Assembly (NCBI GenBank): GCA_964567125.1
Contig: CAZMLC010000059.1
Coordinates: 1-17,540 of the forward strand
Length of the DNA stretch: 17,540 bases
Source of the DNA: CAZMLC01 sp964567125
GTDB taxonomy: Bacteria; Verrucomicrobiota; Kiritimatiellia; RFP12; UBA1067
Direction of reading: 5' to 3'
In this document: positions 7,090 to 14,440 of the stretch, in pieces
How the letters are laid out: each line of letters begins with the position of its first letter
Position numbering within the stretch: position 1 is the first letter of the stretch
Program-made: the position numbers and the translations under genes
The notes under the pieces: model-generated
Told to the model about the DNA's origin: nothing
The model's database searches: none
Seen by the model: the letters and a program-made list of their open reading frames with translations, nothing else

Positions 7090-7581
7090 CTACTTGGGTT
7101 TCTCCCCGACATTCACCCGCTCGACACCGGCTTCGCGCGCAGCATTGACCAGGCGCATCACATCGCCATGTGAAACGCGCCGATCCGCCAGCAAAAGCAA
7201 TTCAGGCCTGAGCCCCGCGGCGATGCGGCTTTTCACACGATCGGCAAACATGCTCATCTGGTCGCTATCCTGCAACAGATACCGTTCGTCATCCAGAAAG
7301 ATCAAGGTCTCCTCCTGTCCTGCGGTATCGCCCGTCACGGTAATCATCAGCGCCGTCATACCGGTATATGTACCTTCGCGCAGCGGTTCGCGCGGCAGGT
7401 CCATGACCACGCCGGGATTGATCACCAGCCGATTGTGTACCGCAAACAGAAGTCCGAACAGGAGCAGGACATTGATCCACGGAACTGCGATCAGAAACGC
7501 CTGAGCCCACACGCTACCAAATCGGTAAACCGTGCGCTGCTTGCGGATGCTTCGACTCCAGCTCAGTTTATACGTTCTCAT
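7090..7581 (-). CDS. ExbD/TolR-type protein with Asn in place of the membrane Asp
   Basis: A 163-residue protein with a basic cytoplasmic N-terminus, one transmembrane helix (about 27-48) and a periplasmic domain, the layout of ExbD and TolR, which with ExbB or TolQ convert proton flow into mechanical work. After the helix comes LVINPGVVMDLPRE, matching the strand that follows the helix in this family, and the C-terminus has the usual strand-helix ending (LLLLADRRVSHGDVMRLVNAAREAG). The pore-lining segment, normally P-L-V/I-D-V, reads AVPWINVLLLF, so Asn37 sits where the essential proton-carrying Asp is expected. The codon is AAT and is unambiguous here. The start at 7581 is chosen because its ATG overlaps the ExbB-like stop (ATGA) and AGGAG lies 11 nt upstream; the longer frame from 7725 is antisense-like sequence inside the ExbB gene. 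Family assignment is good; proton-driven activity is in doubt. Confidence 0.8.
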   Translation of the reverse strand: MRTYKLSWSRSIRKQRTVYRFGSVWAQAFLIAVPWINVLLLFGLLFAVHNRLVINPGVVMDLPREPLREGTYTGMTALMITVTGDTAGQEETLIFLDDERYLLQDSDQMSMFADRVKSRIAAGLRPELLLLADRRVSHGDVMRLVNAAREAGVERVNVGEKPK

Positions 7582-8192
7582 GCCTTCGGATTCTCCTGCG
7601 TCAGAAACGCGACGATTTCCGAAGCCGCGCTCTCCATCTCCAGCACAATACGTTCGATGCGCACGATCAGTATCGTATACATCACATGCCCGGCAAGCGC
7701 AACCAGAAGGCCAGCCGCCGTGCACGCCAAGGCCGACATGAGGCCCCCCGTCAAATGAATCGTCTGCACCAACGGCGCATGGTCATTGATCGCCTGCACC
7801 ACGCCAATCACCGCGATCACGGTTCCGAAAAGCCCCAGCAACGGTGCAATCTGGCAGGTCACGGCCAGCGAAGCCAACCGCCGTTCCAACCGCGAAACCT
7901 CCTCGCGCCCCGTATTATCCACTGCCTGCCACAAGGCCTCATAACTGCCTTTTCGATGAATGATCGCAGTTGCGACAACGGCAGCGGTTGGCCCCGGTGT
8001 TTCATCGCACAGCGTAACCGCCTCTTGCGCGTTGCCGTTTTTCAGCACGTTATAAATGCCTTTGAGAAAATCGGCCGTCTGAATCTGCGCCCTCCGGATA
8101 TGCAGAAGCCGCTGGAAAAACAAGACTACGTCCGCAAGGCCGACTAAGACAATCAGCCAAAAAATCCATCCCGTCTGTAAAATAGTGTCCAT
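7578..8192 (-). CDS. MotA/TolQ/ExbB-family channel protein
   Basis: A 204-residue inner-membrane protein of usual TolQ/ExbB length. The first transmembrane segment is near 5-26 (TGWIFWLIVLVGLADVVLFF). A cytoplasmic helical domain with SRLERRLASLAVT leads into the conserved core: IAPLLGLFGTVIAVIGV (115-131) and LMSALACTAAGLLVALAG (151-168). These hold Thr124 and Thr158, corresponding to the channel threonines of ExbB and TolQ. It should form the pentameric stator around the ExbD-type helices encoded next. The start at 8192 (MDTILQTG) is preferred over upstream Met codons that would add 28 polar residues before the first helix; AAGGA lies upstream at the end of the TPR gene. It follows the TPR gene by 16 nt and overlaps exbD-like as ATGA. 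Whether it is ExbB, TolQ or a separate subfamily cannot be told. Confidence 0.88.
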   Translation of the reverse strand: MDTILQTGWIFWLIVLVGLADVVLFFQRLLHIRRAQIQTADFLKGIYNVLKNGNAQEAVTLCDETPGPTAAVVATAIIHRKGSYEALWQAVDNTGREEVSRLERRLASLAVTCQIAPLLGLFGTVIAVIGVVQAINDHAPLVQTIHLTGGLMSALACTAAGLLVALAGHVMYTILIVRIERIVLEMESAASEIVAFLTQENPKA

Positions 8193-8208
8193 GCGTTTAT
8201 CCGTTTCC

Positions 8209-10725
8209 TTACCGTTGCTTCTCAAGGCGCCCGATCCGATGTAAGGCCTCTTCTTTTCCTGGAACATCCACCTCAATCATGCGTTTGAGTACGTTCACCG
8301 CTTGTGTCGGTTGCCCGCGTTGTTCATAAAGATCCGCCATGTTGAATGCCGCGCGCACATACAGCGCGGTTGCGGCATCGTCGTACCAGACACCCTTGGC
8401 GCGCTCATTCTGATAGCGCAGAATCACATCGGTGTAATAGGTGGTCAGCGCATCATCGATTTTGCGCAGTTTTTCCTGACAGCGCGCCACCTTGTAGTTC
8501 AACTGCAAGACTTCAGCGGGCGTCAATGTCGACTGCTCGAGCACTTCGCGATACCCCGCAAGCGCCTTCTGATAACGCTCGCTGTTGTCCGCGCCCATCG
8601 CGAAGAACCCATCCGCACGGCGGATTTTCGCCTGCACAATCCATTCGCCCGTGGCAGTCGCATCGGCAAGCACTTGGTCGAGCACCAACACAACATCGGC
8701 GAAACGCGCTAATTCGAAGAGCGCATCCGCCTGCACCAAGCGCGCCTCGATCTGGCGCGGGCTCTTGGGGTATTCGCGCACAAAACGGCCGATCAGCTCC
8801 ACGGTTCCCGTAAAATCACCCATGCTGGCCGAAGCCCGCGCAGCCCACAGCAAGGCGGCATCGGCGGCTGACTGTTTGGGCCACCGCGTTACATAATCCA
8901 GAAAGAATGTTTTGGCCTCGCTGAACCGTCCGCGGTTAAAATCGCACTTCCCGAGCCAAAGCACCATTTCCGGCAGCCATCGCGACTCTGGAAAATCGAC
9001 CAAGAATGTGGTACCTGACTGGCGCGCATCCTTATCGCGGCCTAAGCCGTAGAGACAGAAGGTAATCAGCATCCGCGCCTCATCCCGACGTTCCAGATCG
9101 GTCTCGGAGACCGTGGCGAAATCCTGCATCGCCTCCTCAAACTTGAACAGCCGATATGCGATCCGGCCGCGTCCCATCAGCGCCTCGCTCCGGATCCCCT
9201 TTTGCGGATAGTTGTTCTGAATGGTCGTATAGGTTTGCGTTGCGCCCGCATAATCGTTGGTTGACGCCTGCAGCAGCGCCAGGCGCAGCAACGCCTTGGG
9301 CGCATACTCCTGAGTCGGATAGCGCGCGGCGGTCTGTGCATACTGCACCCCCGCCAATGCGCCGGCACCAGCACGTTCAAGGCACTCGGCGCCCTGATAC
9401 AGCGCGCGCCCGGCAAACTCGCTCTCCGGCTGCGTTTCAGCAAGCGTCCGGTAGACTTTCGCGGCATCCTCGAAACGCTGGTCCGCCAGTAAGGCGTCGC
9501 CCTGTTTAAACCGGCACTCCGCGCGAATCACTGGATTGGTCGTCTGTTCGGCGACGCGCTGAAAAAGGCCCACGGCTTCCGTATAGCGTCCCAGCTGGAA
9601 AAGCGCCCATGCACGCGCCTGAAGCGCGCGTTCGTTCAAAGACTGCTCCGGATACGCCTCCAGAAACATCTGATATTCCGCCGCGGCCCGCTCCGGACGC
9701 TTCACGTGCAGATAGGCATCCGCTAATTTCAGATAGGCCTTGATCGAGGCAGGATCATCCGGATAATCGCGCACAAGCCCCTTGATGACTTTATCAGCTT
9801 CGCCAATGGTCTGCGCGGAAGCGCTCAGCAGATCGCCCAAACGGAAGCCGGCCAGACGGCGCAGCTCCCCCTGTTTGGCGCGCTCGAACGCGGTACGCGC
9901 ATACGCAATCGCTTCGTCGGTCTTGCCGCTGTTGTAGAGGTAGACGCTCATATCCACCAGCGCCTGCACGCGCGCCCGCTCGCCGGCCCGGTCATTCATG
10001 GCCAGCTGATTGTAACACGTCGTGGCCTCCGACATCTTGCCCTGCGCCATCAGAATCCGTGCCCGCAACAAGACCCCTTCGTCCATATCTGAGGCGCGCA
10101 CATTCAACTGGGACTGCGCCTGCAGAACAGCAAGCGCGGCATCCAGCTGATTGGTTTTCTGCAAGACCGTCGCCCACTCTAACGCATTGGCGGCGCGATT
10201 CAACGCATTGGTCGAGGCGTGTTCTGTTTCGCTGAATATCCGCACTGCAGATTTTAGATCCCCCATGGAAAAATAGGCGCGCGCCGCCACTTGCCGCAAC
10301 GCATCGGCCATGTCGTTATCCGCCTGCGAAACAGCCTCTTCCGCCAGACGCGCAGCATCCGCATTGGCACCCTGCGCAGCCAAGGCCTTGGCCCGCCAAT
10401 AGGTGATGGCTGCGGGTTTTTTCGCGCGCAGTATAACCGGTTCGTACGCCGTCAGCGTCGTCAGGATTTCCGCTGCGCGGCCCTGTTCGTAAAGTGACTC
10501 AAGCAAGATCAGCAGCGCCTGCTCGGCCTGCGCATCCGACGTATTCGCCAGCACGTGCAGCGCATGATTTTGCGCAATGGGATAGAGACGGTCGCGCAGC
10601 GCCATCTTGGCGGCATCGATCTCATCCGCACCGGCCCATAAGGCCAGCGCGCCGATCAGCACCGCGGTTCGCAGCAGGGCTGTGCGCCGATCCGCGCGTA
10701 CATAGGTTTTACAGATACCATCCAT
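8209..10725 (-). CDS. Large secreted tetratricopeptide-repeat protein
   Basis: An 838-residue protein with an N-terminal signal (about 15-33, TALLRTAVLIGALALWAGA) and probable cleavage after AGA, so it is periplasmic or at the outer membrane. Nearly all the rest is TPR-like helical hairpins of the BamD/CpoB (YbgF) kind, where each pair of helices ends in an aromatic-Pro step: RDYPDD, EAYPEQ, ARYPTQ, NNYPQK, VDFPES, TRWPKQ and REYPKS can be read in turn. At least a dozen repeats fit the length. Such proteins act as scaffolds between envelope complexes; CpoB bridges Tol and peptidoglycan synthesis in E. coli. Its place directly before the ExbB/ExbD-like pair suggests it belongs to the same machine. 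The start has only a weak upstream GAGTGAG and lies 30 nt after the previous gene. The fold is certain, the partner inferred. Confidence 0.85.
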   Translation of the reverse strand: MDGICKTYVRADRRTALLRTAVLIGALALWAGADEIDAAKMALRDRLYPIAQNHALHVLANTSDAQAEQALLILLESLYEQGRAAEILTTLTAYEPVILRAKKPAAITYWRAKALAAQGANADAARLAEEAVSQADNDMADALRQVAARAYFSMGDLKSAVRIFSETEHASTNALNRAANALEWATVLQKTNQLDAALAVLQAQSQLNVRASDMDEGVLLRARILMAQGKMSEATTCYNQLAMNDRAGERARVQALVDMSVYLYNSGKTDEAIAYARTAFERAKQGELRRLAGFRLGDLLSASAQTIGEADKVIKGLVRDYPDDPASIKAYLKLADAYLHVKRPERAAAEYQMFLEAYPEQSLNERALQARAWALFQLGRYTEAVGLFQRVAEQTTNPVIRAECRFKQGDALLADQRFEDAAKVYRTLAETQPESEFAGRALYQGAECLERAGAGALAGVQYAQTAARYPTQEYAPKALLRLALLQASTNDYAGATQTYTTIQNNYPQKGIRSEALMGRGRIAYRLFKFEEAMQDFATVSETDLERRDEARMLITFCLYGLGRDKDARQSGTTFLVDFPESRWLPEMVLWLGKCDFNRGRFSEAKTFFLDYVTRWPKQSAADAALLWAARASASMGDFTGTVELIGRFVREYPKSPRQIEARLVQADALFELARFADVVLVLDQVLADATATGEWIVQAKIRRADGFFAMGADNSERYQKALAGYREVLEQSTLTPAEVLQLNYKVARCQEKLRKIDDALTTYYTDVILRYQNERAKGVWYDDAATALYVRAAFNMADLYEQRGQPTQAVNVLKRMIEVDVPGKEEALHRIGRLEKQR

Positions 10726-10755
10726 GGTTGTTCACACTCACTCTGCAGCCATCGC

Positions 10756-12060
10756 TTATTGCTCAACTTGCGGACAGGCGCGAATCTCCATGAGCGCATC
10801 GACTTCCTCGCCGGGATTGAACGCCGCGACGCCGACAACGACGCGAATCGGCATGTTGTTCGGAATCGTGAACCCCCGGCGCCGCTTCTCACCTTCCCAT
10901 GAAATATTCACGCGATTATAGGAAAAGTGCTTCGTGACCTTCAGCTCCGTCTTCTCCTTTGTCATGGGAACCGACATTGCGCCAAGCAGCTTGTCATTCT
11001 CGGAACTGCTGTAGATCGCCACGCACGCGGCAGGCCCTGCCTCGGCGCTCAATGCGGGATGCTGCGTCGTATAAACAGCCTTAAACACAAGATCGCGGCT
11101 ATCCTTCAAATTCCAGGACATGCCCTTGCCCAGCCATGTTACAGCCTGGCCATTCACCTGCACCGTACTGCACTTCTTTGTGCCGCGCACATACGCGCGC
11201 ATGGTCTTCGCATAGACGAAAATGCCTAATTCATCCGGCACACCGGCCACGCGGTAAAGGCTAAAATCGTGCGCATAGTTTCCACTCGCATCAAACGTCC
11301 ACGTGGTGATCTCCGGCGGCCAATCCTTGTCGAAGGCCTCCATCGGCTTGGTTAACGCCTGCTGCACCGAGACCGGCAAGGCGGTCAGCAACGTTTTGGA
11401 CGTAAGGTTGGCTACACCCTGCGGCGCATCTTCCGTTTCAAACCCGGCGAGATCCGGCGCGGGCGGCATTAAACTGTTCTTCACCGCATACTGCTTAAAC
11501 AGCGCGGACGCCGCATCCTTACGCTGCAACAGGACGCGCATACGCGTGGCCTCCTTTTTCGCAGCCGCGGCATCGGATGTCTTGCCGCCATCGCTCAACC
11601 GTTTCTGCACCAGATCCAGGGCAGCGACATACTTTTGCGCAAGCTCCACAACGCGTTCGGCGCCCATCTTCTCAATGATGCTGCGCTGTTCCAGGTAGCG
11701 GCCCTGAATCACGCGCAATGCCGGCAAGGCCTTCTGCTGAACCGCCTCGGGCAATTCCGGCACAGCCTCAAATTCATCCGGATCACTCTTCAGCGCAACG
11801 ACAAACCGCTCGGCCTCCGCTTTGACCGTCGCCTGCGCAGCAGCATCCTTCGTCGCCTTCTCTTTGTGATACAATTTCTTCAAATCGCTGACATAGTCGC
11901 TCGCAACCGTGGTCATGAGGAACTGATTGGTCGCTGCTTGGCGCGTCAAGGCCGCACGCAGCGTCTCCTGCATTTTCGCCACATCAGCGGGCACACGTGT
12001 CTGCGCAAACGCTGAACAGGCAACCACCATGGCCACACCCAGAATACCCATCTTTAGCAT
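10756..12060 (-). CDS. Secreted protein of unknown family, helical N-terminal half and beta-rich C-terminal half
   Basis: A 434-residue protein I do not recognise. It begins with a clear signal peptide (MLKMGILGVAMVVACSAFA, cleavage after AFA). Residues of about 30-200 are strongly helical and rich in Ala, Lys, Glu and Gln, with stretches such as KKLYHKEKATKDAAAQATVK that could form helical bundles or coiled coil. From about 265 the character changes to alternating strands (ITTWTFDASGNYAHDFSLYRV through VNISWEGEKRRRGFTI to RVVVGVAAFNPGEEVDALM). This might be a carbohydrate-binding or jelly-roll-like domain, but no signature supports that. The start at 12060 is set by GAGGAG six nt upstream; an upstream GTG at 12078 would put the ribosome site inside the gene. 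It lies 18 nt after the uracil-DNA glycosylase gene and 30 nt before the TPR gene, so it is probably the first member of the envelope set. Confidence 0.7.
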   Translation of the reverse strand: MLKMGILGVAMVVACSAFAQTRVPADVAKMQETLRAALTRQAATNQFLMTTVASDYVSDLKKLYHKEKATKDAAAQATVKAEAERFVVALKSDPDEFEAVPELPEAVQQKALPALRVIQGRYLEQRSIIEKMGAERVVELAQKYVAALDLVQKRLSDGGKTSDAAAAKKEATRMRVLLQRKDAASALFKQYAVKNSLMPPAPDLAGFETEDAPQGVANLTSKTLLTALPVSVQQALTKPMEAFDKDWPPEITTWTFDASGNYAHDFSLYRVAGVPDELGIFVYAKTMRAYVRGTKKCSTVQVNGQAVTWLGKGMSWNLKDSRDLVFKAVYTTQHPALSAEAGPAACVAIYSSSENDKLLGAMSVPMTKEKTELKVTKHFSYNRVNISWEGEKRRRGFTIPNNMPIRVVVGVAAFNPGEEVDALMEIRACPQVEQ

Positions 12061-12066
12061 AACATT

Positions 12067-12072
12067 CTCCTC
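12067..12072 (-). promoter_or_regulatory. Ribosome binding site that fixes the start of the unknown secreted protein
   Basis: GAGGAG on the minus strand lies six nt before the ATG at 12060, which opens directly into the signal peptide. The GTG at 12078 in the same frame lies upstream of this site. Confidence 0.6.
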
Positions 12073-12078
12073 ACGCAC

Positions 12079-12933
12079 TTATTTCGGAACGGGCTTGCCC
12101 AGTTGGCCCAAGACTAATTTCAGGGCACGCCAAACCTGCATCTTCGCCGCGCGCAATCCCTCCGCATCCCCGCTGTTCTCAAAGCGTAAGAGATAGGCCG
12201 GATGGTACGTCGGCATCACGGGAATCCCGTTATACACCGTCCACTGTCCCTGCAACCGCGTCACGCCGGCCTGACTCTCCAAAAGTCCTTTAATCGCGGT
12301 ATTGCCCAGCAACACGATCGTTTTCGGTTTGATGATCGCGATCTGCTCGCGCAAGAACGGCAGGCACTTCTGCATCTCCTCCATATTCGGCGTACGATTG
12401 TTCGGGGGACGGCACTTGCAGATATTGCCGATGAAAATATCCTCGCGCGCATACCCCATAGCCGCAATCATCTTCGTCAGCAGCTGACCGGCTGCCCCGA
12501 CAAACGCAAGCCCTTGCTCATCTTCTTGCGCCCCGGGAGCCTCGCCGATAAACATTACGTCCGGCGTTTCGGAATTACCCTGCCCCGGCACAATTTTCGT
12601 CCGGTTCTTGCACAATCCGCAGGCCTCGCAGACGGCAATCCGCGCTGTGATCGCGGCGAGGGCCACATCGCGCTCCTGCCGCGACAGCGCAGAAGCATCC
12701 GTTTTCAGTTCCGAGGACTTTGGCGCCTGCCAGGTCGCGATGTTCGGTGCAGGCGGCTGCTGCGCAGACTGCGCACGGTGCGGCAGCGCAGCGGCAGAGG
12801 ACTGTGCCGCCGCTGCTGCGCGATCCCACTCCGGAAGCACGCGAGCATCGAGTTCAACCGTGCGGACACCCAGCTCTTTCATCAGCCCGATGTGCCCGAC
12901 AAGGTCGTCGATAATCTCTGTCCAAGCAGCCAT
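12079..12933 (-). CDS. Family 4 uracil-DNA glycosylase with iron-sulfur cluster
   Basis: A 284-residue enzyme that removes uracil from DNA in base-excision repair. The catalytic domain is at about 95-275. CEACGLCKNRTKIVPGQG (102-119) carries the first cysteine pair of the 4Fe-4S site, Cys102 and Cys105; GEAPGAQEDEQGLAFVGAAG (130-149) is the uracil-binding/catalytic motif; CKCRPPNNRTP (172-182) and Cys190 supply the other cluster ligands; and TYHPAYLLR (242-250) is the conserved DNA-intercalating region. The first 90 residues are a short helix (MAAWTEIIDDLVGHIGLMKE) plus an Ala/Pro/Ser-rich linker, longer than in the thermophilic prototypes. The start at 12933 is the first Met after the galE stop (gap 5 nt); the upstream start at 12981 would overlap galE by over 40 nt. 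The annotation 'phage SPO1 DNA polymerase-related protein' refers to the same family. High confidence. Confidence 0.92.
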   Translation of the reverse strand: MAAWTEIIDDLVGHIGLMKELGVRTVELDARVLPEWDRAAAAAQSSAAALPHRAQSAQQPPAPNIATWQAPKSSELKTDASALSRQERDVALAAITARIAVCEACGLCKNRTKIVPGQGNSETPDVMFIGEAPGAQEDEQGLAFVGAAGQLLTKMIAAMGYAREDIFIGNICKCRPPNNRTPNMEEMQKCLPFLREQIAIIKPKTIVLLGNTAIKGLLESQAGVTRLQGQWTVYNGIPVMPTYHPAYLLRFENSGDAEGLRAAKMQVWRALKLVLGQLGKPVPK

Positions 12934-12938
12934 TTTTA

Positions 12939-13958
12939 TTACGCCTGATAACCATGCGGATTGCGCGATTGCCACCGCCACGAGTCTTCACACATGACGC
13001 GCAAATCGCGCTGCGCCACCCAGCCCAATTCCGCTTTCGCCTTGGCGGGATCCGCCCAGCACGCCGCAATATCGCCCGGACGGCGCGGCTTGATCTCATA
13101 AGGAATCTTGCGGCCTGAGGCAGCCTCGAAGGCTGCCACGACCTGCAACACGCTGCTGCCCGTTCCCGTGCCCAGATTGTAGATCACCAGGCCGGGATTG
13201 GAGACCAGTTTTTCGATCGCCTTCACATGGCCTACAGCCAGATCGACCACGTGAATATAATCGCGCACGCCGGTTCCGTCAACCGTCGGATAGTCGCCAC
13301 CAAAGACCGCAAGTTTCTCCCGCCGCCCCACCGCGACCTGCGCCACGAACGGCACGAGGTTGTTCGGAATCCCAGCCGGATCTTCGCCGATAATTCCGCT
13401 CTCATGCGCGCCGATCGGATTGAAATAACGCAGAATCACGACATTCCACGCCGGATCAGAGCGCTGCAAATCGCGGAAGATCTGCTCCATCATCAACTTG
13501 GTCCAGCCGTACGGATTCGTCGCACCCGGCGTCGCAAAATCTTCGCGGATCGGCATCGACGCCGGTTCGCCATACACCGTGGCAGACGAACTGAAGACGA
13601 TGTTCTTACAGCCGTGCGCGCCCATGACTTCGCACAGGGCGATGGTGCCGGAGATATTGTTTTCGTAATAGGCCAGCGGAATCTTCGAGGATTCACCGAC
13701 GGCCTTCAACGCCGCGAAATGGATCACCGCGTCAAAGGGACCATCGTTTTTAAATACCGCCGCCAACGCCGCACGATCGCGGATGTCCAGCTTGCGCATC
13801 ACCACGGACTTGCCCGTGATTTTTTCAACGCGACGCAAACTTTCCTCCGAGCTGTTGCTCAGGTTGTCCACCACGACCACCGCATGACCGGCGTTCAACA
13901 GCTCAACGCACGTGTGACTGCCAATAAAGCCGGCTCCACCTGTAACCAAAACGCGCAT
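12939..13958 (-). CDS. galE: UDP-glucose 4-epimerase
   Basis: A 339-residue extended short-chain dehydrogenase/reductase that interconverts UDP-glucose and UDP-galactose with bound NAD, supplying galactose units for surface polysaccharide or feeding galactose into metabolism. The NAD-binding TGGAGFIGSH motif is at 6-15, DNLSNSS at 31-37, the catalytic serine region FSSSATVYG at 122-130, and the YxxxK pair is Tyr150 and Lys154 in NPYGWTK. RYFNPIGAH and GTGVRDYIHVVDLA are the typical substrate-binding segments. Length and motifs match E. coli GalE closely. The start at 13958 is set by GGAAGGGCAAG just upstream; the longer frame to 14036 would overlap the thioredoxin gene. It lies 13 nt after the thioredoxin gene and 5 nt before the glycosylase gene, within the guaA operon. 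Confidence 0.95.
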   Translation of the reverse strand: MRVLVTGGAGFIGSHTCVELLNAGHAVVVVDNLSNSSEESLRRVEKITGKSVVMRKLDIRDRAALAAVFKNDGPFDAVIHFAALKAVGESSKIPLAYYENNISGTIALCEVMGAHGCKNIVFSSSATVYGEPASMPIREDFATPGATNPYGWTKLMMEQIFRDLQRSDPAWNVVILRYFNPIGAHESGIIGEDPAGIPNNLVPFVAQVAVGRREKLAVFGGDYPTVDGTGVRDYIHVVDLAVGHVKAIEKLVSNPGLVIYNLGTGTGSSVLQVVAAFEAASGRKIPYEIKPRRPGDIAACWADPAKAKAELGWVAQRDLRVMCEDSWRWQSRNPHGYQA

Positions 13959-13971
13959 TATCTTGCCCTTC

Positions 13972-14415
13972 CTATTTTTTCCCGATTGCGGCTTGCAGGG
14001 TTTCCAGCAAGACGTTCGGTTCCGTGACTCCGACAAACTTCTTGAATTCTTTACCGTCCTTGAACACGATCAACGTCGGGATGCTCTCGATCTTGTAGGC
14101 CTGCGCCGTGACGGGATTCGCATCCACGTCCACCTTGCCGACAACGGCCAACGAACCGATCAAACCTGCAACCTGATCCACATGCGGTCCTTGAATGCGG
14201 CAGGGCGGACACCAGGTCGCCCAGAAATCAACCAGGACCACACCCTTTGCGATCGTCTGTTTAAAGGTCGCATCCGTCAACGTAATCGCACTTCCCGGCG
14301 TCGTAGAGACCGACAACACGGGCTTTTCTTCCTCGCGTGCACACCCCATGACACCGGCGCTGGCAACGACGAACGCCGCCAGCATGATATGAACCATCGG
14401 AAAAACCGCTTTCAT
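13972..14415 (-). CDS. Thioredoxin-family lipoprotein with CPPC active site
   Basis: A 147-residue protein: a signal sequence with a lipobox-like VMGC (Cys25 would be lipidated), a linker of about 20 residues, then a single thioredoxin domain (about 43-147). The active site is WATWCPPCR with Cys69 and Cys72, and the cis-Pro loop is IESIPTLIVFKDGK. Cytoplasmic thioredoxins usually have CGPC, but CPPC is common in some lineages. A membrane-anchored, extracytoplasmic thioredoxin suggests thiol reduction in the periplasm or cytochrome/disulfide handling; the exact role is open. The lipobox has Met at -2, so lipidation is probable rather than certain. GGAGGAG precedes the ATG at 14415, 25 nt after the guaA stop. 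No partner oxidoreductase such as CcdA/DsbD is in the window. Confidence 0.87.
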   Translation of the reverse strand: MKAVFPMVHIMLAAFVVASAGVMGCAREEEKPVLSVSTTPGSAITLTDATFKQTIAKGVVLVDFWATWCPPCRIQGPHVDQVAGLIGSLAVVGKVDVDANPVTAQAYKIESIPTLIVFKDGKEFKKFVGVTEPNVLLETLQAAIGKK

Positions 14416-14440
14416 TGTTTTCTCCTCCGTGTGTGTTTAT

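Noticed and set aside
7582..7725. Longer ExbD-like protein beginning at 7725
   Set aside because: The extra 48 residues are Cys/Gly/Arg-rich out-of-frame reading of the ExbB-like gene. The ATGA-overlapping start at 7581 fits the family N-terminus.
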